Below are positions 34,759 to 47,912 of a stretch of 64,000 nucleotides of DNA, one piece after another. The position numbers and the translations under genes were made by a program. The notes under the pieces are model-generated. The model saw nothing but the letters and a program-made list of their open reading frames with translations, was not told where the DNA came from and searched no databases. The stretch comes from Maratus speciosus. Taxonomy: Eukaryota; Arthropoda; Arachnida; Araneae; Salticidae. The number at the start of each line of letters is the position of its first letter. Position 1 is the first letter of the stretch. The stretch spans positions 38,220,852 through 38,284,851 of the forward strand of contig OZ010800.1 of assembly GCA_963932465.1 (NCBI GenBank), in the 5' to 3' direction.

Positions 34759-36796
34759 ATAAAACTACATAAAAGTTGCCATGGCCAGAAAGAATTCTTG
34801 GTACTGTTACGCTAGCCGGGTGCAAATCTCGTCAATTTTTTTTTTTTTCAGCTCGCCAGTTAGCATTTTTTTTTTATTTTTCGAGTGGTAAATCAAAACA
34901 TTGCTTTTAAGTTGAAAATAAATGTCATGGTTTGTTGCATTATTTAATATTTGACCAGATGTCATATACGCACCGGGATAGGCGTGATTTTTTTTTTTTT
35001 AACCATTTGGAAAAATGGTTATTGTCCTCGTCAGGGTAGGAAATCAAAAGCATATCTGAAGATTTTTATTGGTTTAATCATCATTTTATTCGTTTTCTGA
35101 TTGGTCTATACAGTAATCTGTATTTCCCTTTACTTTCAACAGAGATGGACAACAGAGTGTTGCCACTATGACAAAAAAGTAATAAAAACTACAAAAAAAA
35201 ATTAATAACTCAGAAACAAATTGAGATACAGCTTTCAAACAAATTGCATTTAAAAGTACACTTTTTTTTCTCTATGCGACGATATAAAAAGTAATATTGT
35301 GGGATGTTTAGAAGTTTAAGAAATAAATTTCATTTAAAATTGGCCGTCAGATTTCTTGGAAACCTGACGATGAAAAAGCCTTTTCCCGAACAGCCAATGA
35401 AATGCTTGGATAATACATAAGTTTCAGGTGGATAATACGTACGAGTCGCAGGCGATTTCTGTCGCTTGCAATTTTTACGTGTAATAACACTATTAATGTT
35501 TAATCCATGGCTTACGTAATGGCGTACGAAAAAATCATTTTCCAAATGGTCGTTGTAATTTGTTAAATTGCATTTTTTTTTTTTTTTTTTTTAAATCTCT
35601 CTTTTTTTTTTTTTTTTTTTTTTGCGGGTTTTTTTGCGTGGTTTTTAAAGTGGGTGGGGAAATTGTACCTCCATATTTGGCGACGTAACTCACTTTTGGC
35701 GTGAAATAAACAAATAAAAATGTAATAATAAAAAATTAAAAGTATAAAAAAGGATATAAAATATTATTTTAACAAAGAAATTTTATCAGTTCTCTGACTT
35801 TTATGTATAGGGCTACAAAATGCACCAGGTCTCGATCCTAGGTGCGAGCAACACCAAAAGTGGTTCCCTTGTGAGATATGTATTTCTTAACTGAACTAAA
35901 TTTTTGCATGCATATAGTTAATAGATACAAATATATATATATCCTATACAGAGCTGCTCAAAGAATTCGGATAATTTCCCGACTGTAGATGAGAGTTGCA
36001 GAAATTGAGATTTCAAACGTGTTATGTTTTTTTCAAATAGGCTTCAATCAGACATCTTATTTCAGCTTATTAAACGGTGAAATTTTATTACATTATTCTG
36101 AATGTGTTGGAATGTGCTTCATGATCTATGCTTGGTGCAGGATTTTTCTTTCTTGTTTTAGAATAGATAGAAGAAAGATATATTTCCTACTGAATTTACC
36201 TTTAATTATGAGGCCGTTTGACTACGTAGTATTTCGTGCAGTTGCATCTATATTATTTCTATATAAACATTTAAGAAATATGTAATTTAAAATCTTATGC
36301 ATATTAATATAAACGTAGGTTAAAAATTAAAATTATGTGCCTCTATATAATGAAAGATCAGAATTAAACTCACCCGCCTTATATAATGAAAGATCGGAAT
36401 TAAACTCACCTGCATGTTTATTTTCAGATAGTGTAAAACAGGTCACAAAAATTATGTACTATAATATTTTAACTATTCCTACATAAGCAAACGAGCACAT
36501 TTGCATGTTTTCCGGATCTATATACTCGTTCTAAATTTATGTACAACTGGCTGTTTAACCCATTCTATGCACGGGAGTTGAATTTAATTCTAAAACCACA
36601 ATAAAAAATAACTATTCGATTTAGTGACATATTTTTTTACTACTGTGCCTTTTTAAAAAATGAAATTTAATTTATCATGTCAATATGGCAGCAGACATTA
36701 AAACGATGTCTTTGGAATAAGATAATAAATAGAATAAAAAGTTTTGTTGATGTTTGTGATAAAATGTGTGTCACGAGGCGATCTCCCGTGCGGTGG
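34759..36796 (+). repeat. Large tandem duplication, unit 1
   Basis: From ATAAAACTACATAAAAG to CTCCCGTGCGGTGG this unit is repeated nearly base for base at 36804-38852 (offset 2045, rising to about 2056 past the T-runs). It includes a TIR-like pair (AACCATTTGGAAAA at about 35013, inverted near 35540), T-runs, an S-family end (35930-36180) and a short direct repeat (ATATAATGAAAGATC). The two 71- and 98-codon frames present in both units are not supported as genes. Confidence 0.9.
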
Positions 36797-36803
36797 GGGA
36801 GAC

Positions 36804-37636
36804 ATAAAACTACATAAAAGTTGCCATGGCCAGAAAGAATTCTTGGTACTGTTACGCTAGCCGGGTGCAAATCTCGTCAATATTTTTTTTTTCAGCTCGC
36901 CAGTTAGCATTTTTTTTTATTTTTCGAGTGGTAAATCAAAACATTGCTTTTAAGTTGAAAATAAATGTCATGGTTTGTTGCATTATTTAATATTTGACCA
37001 GATGTCATATACGCACCGGGATAGGCGTGATTTTTTTTTTTTTTTAACCATTTGGAAAAATGGTTATTGTCCTCGTCAGGGTAGGAAATCAAAAGCATAT
37101 CTGAAGATTTTTATTGGTTTAATCATCATTTTATTCGTTTTCTGATTGGTCTATACAGTAATCTGTATTTCCCTTTACTTTCAACAGAGATGGACAACAG
37201 AGTGTTGCCACTATGACAAAAAAGTAATAAAAACTACAAAAAAAAAATAATAACTCAGAAACAAATTGAGATACAGCTTTCAAACAAATTGCATTTAAAA
37301 GTACATTTTTTTTTCTCTATGCGACGATATAAAAAGTAATATTGTGGGATGTTTAGAAGTTTAAGAAATAAATTTCATTTAAAATTGGCCGTCAGATTTC
37401 TTGGAAACCTGACGATGAAAAAGCCTTTTCCCGAACAGCCAATGAAATGCTTGGATAATACATAAGTTTCAGGTGGATAATACGTACGAGTCGCAGGCGA
37501 TTTCTGTCGCTTGCAATTTTTACGTGTAATAACACTATTAATGTTTAATCCATGGCTTACGTAATGGCGTACGAAAAAATCATTTTCCAAATGGTCGTTG
37601 TAATTTGTTAAATTGCATTTTTTTTTTTTTTTTAAT

Positions 37637-37682
<46 letters not shown>

Positions 37683-38852
37683 GGGGTTTTTTGCGTGGTT
37701 TTTAAAGTGGGTGGGGAATTGTACCTCCATATTTGGCGACGTAACTCACTTTTGGCGTGAAATAAACAAATAAAAATGTAATAATAAAAAATTAAAAGTA
37801 TAAAAAAGGATATAAAATATTATTTTAACAAAGAAATTTTATCAGTTCTCTGACTTTTATGTATAGGGCTACAAAATGCACCAGGTCTCGATCCTAGGTG
37901 CGAGCAACACCAAAAGTGGTTCCCTTGTGAGATATGTATTTCTTAACTGAACTAAATTTTTGCATGCATATAGTTAATAGATACAAATATATATATATCC
38001 TATACAGAGCTGCTCAAAGAATTCGGATAATTTCCCGACTGTAGATGAGAGTTGCAGAAATTGAGATTTCAAACGTGTTATGTTTTTTTCAAATAGGCTT
38101 CAATCAGACATCTTATTTCAGCTTATTAAACGGTGAAATTTTGTTACATTATTCTGAATGTGTTGGAATGTGCTTCATGATCTATGCTTGGTGCAGGATT
38201 TTTCTTTCTTGTTTTAGAATAGATAGAAGAAAGATATATTTCCTACTGAATTTACCTTTAATTATGAGGCCGTTTGACTACGTAGTATTTCGTGCAGTTG
38301 CATCTATATTATTTCTATATAAACATTTAAGAAATATGTAATTTAAAATCTTATGCATATTAATATAAACGTAGGTTAAAAATTAAAATTATGTGCCTCT
38401 ATATAATGAAAGATCAGAATTAAACTCACCCGCCTTATATAATGAAAGATCGGAATTAAACTCACCTGCATGTTTATTTTCAGATAGTGTAAAACAGGTC
38501 ACAAAAGTCATGTACTATAATATTTTAACTATTCCTACATAAGCAAACGAGCACATTTGCATGTTTTCCGGATCTATATACTCGTTCTAAATTTATGTAC
38601 AACTGGCTGTTTAACCCATTCTATGCACGGGAGTTGAATTTAATTCTAAAACCACAATAAAAAATAACTATTCGATTTAGTGACATATTTTTTTACTACT
38701 GTGCCTTTTTAAAAAATGAAATTTAATTTATCATGTCAATATGGCAGCAGACATTAAAACGATGTCTTTGGAATAAGATAATAAATAGAATAAAAAGTTT
38801 TGTTGATGTTTGTGATAAAATGTGTGTCACGAGGCGATCTCCCGTGCGGTGG
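36804..38852 (+). repeat. Large tandem duplication, unit 2
   Basis: A near-identical copy of 34759-36796, joined through a 7 bp filler (36797-36803). Differences I can see are T-run lengths (37640-37680 is much longer here) and a few single-base changes, for example at about 38144 and 38508. Confidence 0.9.
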
Positions 38853-39304
38853 TTCCCGATAGTACTAATTAATACTGATGAAACTAATGACGACGCATGC
38901 CTCTAAACAGGAAAACATTTAATGACATTAATACACACTATTTACAATTTGATAATGCATTAACAGGCGAGGCTCACTCCTATACATCCCGTATTTCTGA
39001 GAGCATTCAATAAACACAGCTCTTAAGTTTCAGCGCACCAGCTGGCCAAAGCATTCTCAGCCGTCCTCCTCAAGGGCTCGATCTGCTCTAACCGTAAAGT
39101 TTTTATCGTCCCAACCCCTAGCATCTAGCATCCGCGGACAGTCCACTTCAAGATTCCACAGATGCATGGGGCGGGGGCAGGGTTGTAGGAGTTCCGAGGC
39201 CCACGAATGTGACAATGTGTTTCTTTATTTTTAAAAATTTGTAATAATTAAGCGCAATTAAATAATCCCTAATTATTTGCATGTGAGGTAAAAGAATTAT
39301 CGTA
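38853..39304. other. GC-richer block of unknown origin
   Basis: About 39030-39210 is noticeably richer in G and C than its surroundings and contains TGTCACATTCGTGGGCC on the minus strand, which resembles an LTR start. No partner repeat or target duplication is found. I cannot assign it. Confidence 0.35.
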
Positions 39305-41294
39305 CACTGTAAAAATTTTTTCCCTTACTTTACACAAAAAAGGGTGGCAACTAAATTGCCACCCCAAGAGGGTTAATGGAATTCCATTTGTAAATTGGTC
39401 TAATGAGCCACCAGCTATCAAATGGTGTAAACAAACACCACTTTTAGTGGCAACTTAGTTGCCGCCATTTTTGGTGTAAAGTCACGCTACTACTTATCTG
39501 GTGTAAAGTCACACTACTGCTTATTTGGTTTGCACTTTAACAGTAAAATAAATAACAATTTAAAGATTACATTTTAAATCTAATGCAACCATAATTTACA
39601 GTAAATAGTTTGACGCAAAGAGGCTGCTAAACATTTTTTTAACTGCGATAATTTATTATCTCAATTAAACATTTACTTTAAACATTTTAATTTTGGTAAA
39701 CAACGAAATTTCCTCACAAATCATTCATTCGTTACATCTGGACTTACGTCACGTGTACTTGACTCTTTTTTTTTAAACTCAGCGTAGGCCTGACTGGTTT
39801 TCGAATAAATAATCTAAGCAAATTAAAATAAACATACCATAAATACAACTAAACGTTGCAAATTGTACAAAAATCAAATATAGAGAGCTAAAAACCACCA
39901 ACCTCTCAAGCGCTAAAGAACAATTTTTATCACTTTTAAAATGCAAAGTAAAAATACTTAACGGCATAATTAATTAATAAACACTCCACCGCTAGAAAGC
40001 TTGAAGTTTAAGCTTTTAAAAGATACTAATAGTTAAGCAAAATGATAAGGTTTAAATAGTTTAAAAAGGTGCAAAACAAAGTAAACAAAATGTGTAACGG
40101 GATGGGAAAGTGATCTGAGACAAAAATTTTTATACCAAATTTCATGAATTTTTTAAACATATCTAAACTCAACCCAGGAATACAAGGTGGGTGGCGGAGC
40201 AAAGCCCGTACTACTTTATAGAACATAAAACAAGTATTAGTTTTTCAAAATAATTAATAAAAAGTTGAAAACAAGCTATGTTAAAATATGTCAACAGCAG
40301 TAAAAATCCCATGTATTTCTATGAGCGAGGGCTAACTGGAAAATCAAAAAATGTCAACTTTTGAAACTCTCAGCAAATACACAAAAAGTGTTCAAAACTT
40401 TTAAAACTGGATAGAATCTTGAAGCATAAGCTTTAAAAGAGCCGAATATCACATTAGTTTTTCAGAAAAGTTAGTTTTTGTAGTTAAAAAAGCTTAAGAA
40501 TATCGTTGTTTACGTAATGTATTTCCTATGGGAAAACGAAAGTCGTAATCCTAAAAACGATACTTTTTAAAATGGCTCGCAAATAGTTAAAACTTATTGA
40601 AAACTTAAAATTCTTGGTTGAAAAATAATATACGATCTTTAATTTAGTTGAATCGAACATTATTTTAAAGTTAACAAGCGGAATGCATTGTATATTGAGC
40701 GTCTCAAAAGTGACAAAAATGCCAAAATTTGAAAATGGCACAAATACACTGTAAAAGTAGGTTGACTTCATATACTCATAAAATTATAAATATAGCAGCT
40801 AGAGATACATAGTAGGTATAAAAATGTTGGAAAATGATTGTAGTATTAACATTAAACAGGAATTTTTCAAAAATATGAAGTTAAACATAAGTTTTAAGTT
40901 CTTATCCTATTCCGAAGAAATTAGCCAAAGAAGACGAGCATTTTTTCAGCTATGAAGGAACCTTTCAGCTCGGGTACTGCAACATAATCTGGTTAACTGC
41001 TTTTTATTTAGTGATCATTATTAAGAAACATTTTCGAACAAAATCCGAGTCCTGGAACACGGCTATATAAACAGATTTCAAAATGGCGGACTGAATCATA
41101 TGTCGTTTAAAAATTTTACACCTGAACTGGTGTTCGGTTTCCACAATTTCTTAAACAGACTAAAATTAAACCGTTTTGAGTGTATCATGACACTTTATTC
41201 GGTGTTTACACCAAACTTAGAGTATATTTAATCTTCATTTGGCATTTCATAAACTCAAATTAAGTGTAACTATAGTCCCTTTTTTTTTACAGTG
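39305..41294. mobile_element. 1.99 kb TIR element with TA flanks
   Basis: CACTGTAAAAATTTTTTCCC on the left matches, inverted, CACTGTAAAAAAAAAGGGAC on the right. TA is duplicated at 39303-39304 and 41295-41296. Inside the left end GGTGTAAAGTCAC occurs twice. No transposase frame is visible. A 36 bp direct repeat (CTAATTATTTGCATGTGAGG and following) lies immediately left of the element (39269-39304) and again at 41370-41405. Confidence 0.7.
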
Positions 41295-41660
41295 TAATGA
41301 CCGCTAAAGCTTCTTACTATTGCAGTATAATACGTAAGGCATACGTTGGCATACGTAATAAGTATGTCTCTAATTATTTGCATGTGAGGTAAAAGAATTA
41401 TCGTAATACCCGCTACACCTTTTTGGTATTGCAGCGTAGCGTACGTAATATGCAATGCGTCTTGCAATAGAAAGGTAAGTGTTGTGGTAAGAATTTTATA
41501 GTGAATTTTTAATTGTTGCCAGCTGCTATAACGAAAAATGTTTAAATTTGATAGGAAATTGCTGAAAAATTGGTGTTTCTTTATTAATTAAAAGTTAAAT
41601 ATAAATTATTTCGATTCCGGATTGCTTTAGTTGCCTCGGTCGTGTTTTAATACACACGTA

Positions 41661-42705
41661 CAGTCGTGGAAAAAAAAGTAAACACCCCCTACTAACTCTT
41701 CAACAAATTATCGTAGACGAAAATTACTGGTACCGAACGATTGGAAATAAAGTCTACTTTTAAATGATGTTTGTAAAATTTGCTTAGGGAGCCATCTACA
41801 TATTAAAACGAACCCAAATTTCATTTTTTTCAATAGCAATACCCAATTTTAACAAGATATTTCAAATCTTCGGTTCAAACTATGCCTAGACATCAAATTT
41901 CAAGTCATTTGAATGAAAAGTTTTTGAATTATAAACATTCAAAATTGAGTGCTTCTAATGTTAAATTACATTTTCATATTTTTATTTATATCTCCTGAAA
42001 TTATGCTCCTAATGTGCTAATTTTTTGTGTAGCAATAAAACGAAAGTGCCCAAAAATGTAATACACTGAATTTGCAATTTTTATAATTTTATGATATGAA
42101 TTATGAAATTAATATTCGAAAAAATTATGAATTGCAACCTACAATTTTTTGATGGATTTAGATTTATTAAGTCCCGCTTTATGAAAATGCAAAATTTCAC
42201 ATTTTTCTTCCAAATAGTTTTCAAATTATGCTTAAAAAACGGCAAAATGATGGTTTAAGGGGCCGCCTATGATAGAAGTGAGTAGATATTTTGAAATTTC
42301 TTCTGTTGTTCTGCTATCTAACAGGCTTCATAAGGTGCCTTGATCAAGAAGGAGGCTCTCTCGGTTAACAATCGAGTACCGAACTTCAATTTGGATACAG
42401 CCCTTAAAATACGCTCGTTTTAAAATAATTAATTTATCGGAAACTTATGGTACGAATTGCATAGAAATTTGTTTTTAGGCTAATTGAAGGATGTAGAGCT
42501 CATTTATGCTGTCCGAATTGTGAATTGCTATTGAAAAAAATAAAGTTATGGTTCGTTTTAATATGTAGATGGCCCTCTAAGCAAATTTTACATACATAAA
42601 TTAAAAGTAGACTATATTTCCAATCGTTCGGTACCAGTAACTTTCTTCTACGATAATTTCTTGAGGAGTTAGTAGGGGGTGTTTACTTTTTTTTTTCCAC
42701 GACTG
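41661..42705. mobile_element. Tc1-like non-autonomous element with ~185 bp TIRs
   Basis: The ends CAGTCGTGGAAAAAAAAGTA and the following AACACCCCCTACTAACTC are mirrored at the right. Arms match for about 185 bp, including GGTACCGAACGATTGGAAAT. TA flanks are at 41659-41660 and 42706-42707. CAGTCGTGG-type ends with TA duplication are typical of Tc1-like elements. The ~675 bp centre is non-coding. Confidence 0.8.
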
Positions 42706-42707
42706 TA

Positions 42708-43633
42708 CATAACATTTCACAATTCTGGCTTCCAAATTGTGGATTTATATAGCATTACAGACAGATAAATTTTCATTTTTATATGTTAGATAAAACACCT
42801 CTACTAAATAATCATTTTATGCAAGTTTTTAGAATATTCTTAGTGAAATACTAGTGGGAAATTATTTTATTGACAGAATTGCATCTTCAGTTTTTACCTT
42901 AGTGTGTAAATTAAAAATTCTCCATCGAATTGACTCGGGATTAAGCCCTGATTGATTTATCGGCAAAGCCCCAATTCAAATATATCTATTTTAAGTGAAA
43001 AATGTAACTTTTATATCTCATATACATAAATTGCATAATTATGAACATCATGCTAAATCGGTTTCGCTTTCTAAGTCGATATATCATCTAAGTCTTTAAA
43101 TATATTTGTAAGTAAACTAAAAATAAAAGAAGCAAATTCATTAAGAATAGAATCAACCACAAAGCTGGGAAGTATGAAAGTACGTCTCGTACATTTGTAG
43201 AACACTGACATTATCACAAAAAAATTGCAACTAGTACTGAACTAAATTTCACATTCACTTGTCTAATTAGTGATTTCAATTATGTTAATTTCCGCCTAGA
43301 TGAAATTTTGTGTAGGATATTTATTTCAGTCAGGCTCCTCTTAAGTAAGGAATGTCGAATGTTTTCGATTCCACAACAATAATCTGAAGTTTAAAAGGAC
43401 ACTTTTTCTTTTCTTTTTTCGGCAACTTATACAATTTTTTATTAAGATGTTATTAAGCGAGACACAAGGCTAAAATTTGCAATATACCGATATTCTTGGT
43501 AAAGTGTATCAAATTTAGAATAATTACTCGTGTTTATAAAATTTTAATTTGCTTATATAAATTACTATACACCATTAAAAACACACACGTACATTGACAT
43601 CAATATCATTTTATTCAGATATACATACATATA
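42708..43633. other. Unassigned AT-rich DNA
   Basis: No gene or structured repeat is seen. Confidence 0.5.
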
Positions 43634-45647
43634 TGCAATAATAATAATTTTCGCCTTTTATCTTAGTAAAGCTATTCCAGATTCTTAATATTTACCCTGT
43701 TTTTAGGTGCGTTCGTAATTATATAAATACGTAGCACCTATAGTCGTCGTTCAGTCCGTCTGTCTGTCCGTCTGTCCGTCCGTCTGTCTGTCCGTCCGCA
43801 TATAACAGAGCAAAAACTACCCGACCGAATGATCTGAAATTTTTAATATATAATTGCTGCAAAATTTTGTCGAGTCATTTCAAATTTTATGAAAATCGGA
43901 TGTATAGTTTAATTACAGGGACAGTCAAAAGTTTTTCTTTACATTACGGCTAATGGGAAAAATTATTGCAAGTGAATTTTAATGATGTTACAGACTTCCG
44001 AATGGTCTGAAATTTTTAATATATAATTGCTGCAAAATGTTGTCGAGCCATTTCCAATTTTATGAAAATCGGATGTATAGTTTAATTACAGGGACACCCA
44101 AAAGTTTTCCGTTACATTACGGCCAATGGGAAAAAATTATAGCAAATGCATTTTAATGATTTTACAGCCTTCCGAATGGTTTGAAATTTTTAATATATAA
44201 TTGCTGCAAAATTTTGTCGAGCCATTTCCAATTTTATGAAAATCGGATGTATAGTTTAATTACAGGGACACCCAAAAGTTTTCCGTTACATTACGGCCAA
44301 TGGGAAAAAATTATAGCAAATGCATTTTAATGATTTTACAGCCTTCCGAATGGTTTGAAATTTTTAATATATAATTGCTGCAAAATTTTGTCGAGCCATT
44401 TCCAATTTTATGAAAATCGGATGTATAGTTTAATTACAGAGACACCCAAAAGTTTTCCGTTACATTATGGCCAATGGGAAAAAATTATTGCAAATGCATT
44501 TTAATGATTTTACAGCCTTCCGAATGGTCTGAAATTTTAAATATATAATTGCTGCAAAATTTTGTCGAGCCATTTCAAATATTATGAAAATCGAATGTAT
44601 AGTTTAATTACAGGGACAGTCAAAAGTTTTCCGTTACATTACGAGGAATGGGGAAAAAATTATTGTAAGTGCATTTTAATGATGTTACAGACTATGCACT
44701 TATGAAGCGCAAAAAAATATACATTCAGTACAATATGGGGTGCAAAAAATAATTATAAAACTAGTTATAGTACGAACGCACCTCATTTGCCACGTTTGAC
44801 GAGCAATTTCCAACTTGTTTTACTTAGCTTTAATAATATCTTAAATATCTTTTATCTTTTTTCCATGCTTTAAGTGTGTATTCTTTTATTATTTTAAAAA
44901 CCTTAATCCATTCGTCTAATCTTATAAAACCCATTAAATTAGTTTTTCATTTTATTCTAAAACTAAATTATTTTTGTTTCGAATGTTTTTAATAACATTT
45001 GTTCTCTGATATTCTATTTTCCATAATTACATGGTCAGCCGCCCGCGAACATTTGTTTGCGTAATGATTCTGACGCCGAGGCTAAAGAATTCACATCGTC
45101 GTCACGCATGCTTTATCCCTTCCCCCGGAGCTAAGTCCTATCGTATTCTGCATCTCATCGCGTCCTTCCGGCCAATTTTACGGGATTTGTTCTTTCACTA
45201 GTAATGTATCCGTCCACGCTCTGTTTCTTTGAGTATTTATACTGTTGCATCGACGAGGAGCGAGAGATTTTTACGTTTTTCGGTTGTTTAATAAATCCAC
45301 GTCACTTGGGGTGAATGACTTTTAATGTGTAGTGTCGATTCTAGTACTTTTAACATCTTAAGTTTATTATGAAGTGGATCAGCGATTATTCGAGAGTTGA
45401 TGGATAAGCTACTGGAGATGTTACGATATGTGTCTGCCAAATAAACAACATTTAAATTACGATGCCTCTCTATTAATTATTCCATGGGAAATTCTTTCAA
45501 TGTTTATGGAGCCTGTCTTCTAATTCGCCACCACGACTGCACTCCGGTTGTCTCATGATAACGGAGGGTTGGCATTGATTACTATACTACATTTACTTCG
45601 ATATATACGAGTATCTCTGGAATGTCACAAAAGTCAACAGCAACATG
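43634..45647 (+). repeat. 5' LTR
   Basis: It begins TGCAATAATAATAATTTTCG and ends ...CAACAGCAACATG. The last ~830 bp (from TTGTTTTACTTAGC at about 44815) match the 3' LTR closely. The middle (43705-44783) is a different insertion from the one in the 3' LTR. The block near 45215-45245 (CTTTGAGTATTTATACTG) could be promoter-like, but I cannot prove it. Confidence 0.8.
43705..44783. mobile_element. U element: array-bearing insertion in the 5' LTR
   Basis: The perfect 13 bp inverted ends AGGTGCGTTCGTA and TACGAACGCACCT bound it. The left end can also fold on itself (AGGTGC...GCACCT, 43705-43741). Next comes a (CCGTCTGT)n tract (about 43755-43798), then five ~174 bp units with TCTGAAATTTTTAATATATA at about 43833, 44006, 44180, 44354 and 44528. 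Units 3 and 4 are nearly identical. No coding frame. Confidence 0.75.
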
Positions 45648-46154
45648 AAATAAAAGTCGCACAGGATTACATCACCTGTTAATCAATGGTTAATAGAGGA
45701 AAATCATTGAAACTTCATAGTGTCAGTAATTTTCTGACTATGCTGTGTGATTTAATTTCATCGATTATCAACAAGTATGATTGCGTGGAGTGATGTTTTT
45801 CATGATAGAATTTCACATTGTCAGTAAAACTCTGATTATTGAATGTCACCAAGTTTTTCATCGACTCTCATCTAGCATGATTAAAAAAATATCCACGAAT
45901 TCCTGAAACCTCCAAGTGGCAGTATTGGATTTCACATTATTTTCCTAAGTATGTCCGAAAGTGGCATTAACCTGGTCAAATGACAGCACTATTTTTCATC
46001 GATTACAGCTTTCTTTTTTTAAAAAATAAATTCTAGCTATACTCCGTCCAGAAGTCACCAGGTTTGGAAACTACCTTTCTGTGGGTGATGATTGTTATAT
46101 TACTTATTAATTCAGTAAATAAATAGATAGAAATGCTTAATTCATCTTTAAAAA

Positions 46155-46574
46155 GTTAAACTTACACTATGTGCAAAACTACTTAAAAGATGAGACAATA
46201 TTAAAAAGATGTTAAATTATTTTAATACCTTAGTACTTTCAACTATAAAAAAAATTTACCAGATAAAAAAAAATACCCAGAGTTTGATTCAGTTTACTTA
46301 AATAATCATAAAACGAATAATATTCCACTTCCCTATATCCAAGTTTTATTTTCCCAATGTTTTCCGGATCTAAAAATTAACTTCCACTTTCACTCCTTTC
46401 GTCACCATCTACGGGAATTTTGAAAATTAGACGTCAATAACAATAGTATTTCTTATGTTTCTCTGACGAGGACTATGTTTTTTATAGATGAAAGTACTAA
46501 GGTATTAAAATAATTTAACATCTTTTTAATATTGTCTCATCTTTTAAGTGGTTTTGCACATAGTGTAAGTGTAA
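46155..46574. repeat. ~100 bp inverted repeat in the retrotransposon leader
   Basis: 46155-46256 and 46477-46574 are near-perfect reverse complements (CACTATGTGCAAAAC, TTAAATTATTTTAATACC, TAGTACTTTCA blocks) around a ~220 bp loop. It lies between the 5' LTR and the gag-like frame. Confidence 0.85.
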
Positions 46575-46771
46575 GTTTATTTATTAATGTTTTCAGTATT
46601 TTAGTAGATTTGATTTTTATTTACAATATTGTTATTATTATTGTTGTTGTTAGAGATGAATTATACTTTAGTTGTTGTTATTATTTATTGAGAAAAAAAA
46701 TATATACATTTTTTATTTAATTTAAAGTTATATTTTTTTAATTATGTTTACACTATTGCATTTCTATATAA

Positions 46772-47131
46772 ATGAATTATCCCTCCTTTATACAATTAAG
46801 ATCTAGAATTGTTAAAAAATCGAGTAACACCATGAGTGAAATTAATATTGTTCTCTTTGACCCAGAGTCGGGTATGAAAATACAGCATTGGTTAATGCAT
46901 TTTGAGAAATCTTGCATTACCGAGAAAAAAGATGAAAATTGGAAATTAAACAATATTTCTAAATATTTGAAAGTTTGTATAAATGATTGTCTGGAGTATA
47001 CTAGTTTTGAAAAAAATTCTGATCTTCTTACTGAAAAATTTATTAGTGTATATGTTCTTAGATTTTCTGAATTTGCAGCTTTAAAGTTAAATAACTTAAA
47101 TGAGTTAGAGCAATATTTTCAAAAAAGGTAA
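46772..47131 (+). pseudogene. gag-like fragment of the LTR element
   Basis: A 119-codon frame with a WLMHFEKSC segment followed by charged residues and KYLKVCINDCLEY. This resembles the W-x-x-x-F/HFE and L...L region of Ty3/gypsy Gag capsid domains, which bind one another and package the element RNA. It is far shorter than a full Gag, has no zinc knuckle, and is followed by stops. An internal ATG at 46832 could be the original start. Position after the leader agrees with gag order. The assignment rests on pattern and context. Confidence 0.5.
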
Positions 47132-47912
47132 ATATGAAGATAAATTATCATTAACAAATTATAGTTTTGTTTGATAGAACTTCTGGTTTCAGTAATGTTA
47201 ATTCACAATTTCTTATAATTTAGATAATTCATTAAGAGAAGATTGAATTGGCGAAATTTGTGCTAGAATTTTGTCAGATAAATTATAATTTAAAATATCA
47301 TTAAACTTTGTAAATTAAATTAAAAGATAGCATGCAATTAAAATTTTGGAAAATATTTATGAATTATAAAAGAATTAGTCTAACTTTAAAAAAATTATAA
47401 CTGTGATATTTAAGTTTTTATGCTTTTATTGAGTATAATTTCTGGTTAGGTTAGTTTATCCCCAATTTCTTATAATTTAATTAAATCAGTGAGAAAAGAT
47501 GGGATTGAGTGAACCTTTTACTGGGATTTTGACAATTAAAATATAGTTTTAAAAAAAGTTGCTTTGATTAAATATAGTAAAGTTGACCTTGTTTGTACCA
47601 TGATTTCATAAAATTTCTAATGCTAAGAGCTATTGCACCTATTCAAGTTTAATAACCTTCCTTGATGATTGATAATACCTGATGATAAATATATAAAAAT
47701 ATTTTATAAACAAGCTTGGGTTTCTTGAATGTTTTTGTTGAGATATTGTTATGTTGTGTTATGTTTAAAGTTTGCTACTCCAAAAGTCTAAATTGAAAAT
47801 TGAATTATTTATCATTTTATTTTGTTCCTGAAACATATTTTATTGTTTTTAAATTTAAGTTTTGCACTAGAAAGTATATAATTTTAAATTATTCTTAAGG
47901 GCCATTAAAAAT

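Noticed and set aside
35330..38341. Duplicated 71- and 98-residue frames
   Set aside because: They are duplicated because the whole 2.05 kb segment is tandemly duplicated. The 98-codon frame lies in an S-family repeat end and has no recognisable domain.
38853..39213. Solo LTR on the minus strand (TGTCACA...)
   Set aside because: No second copy, no target duplication and no internal remnants were found.
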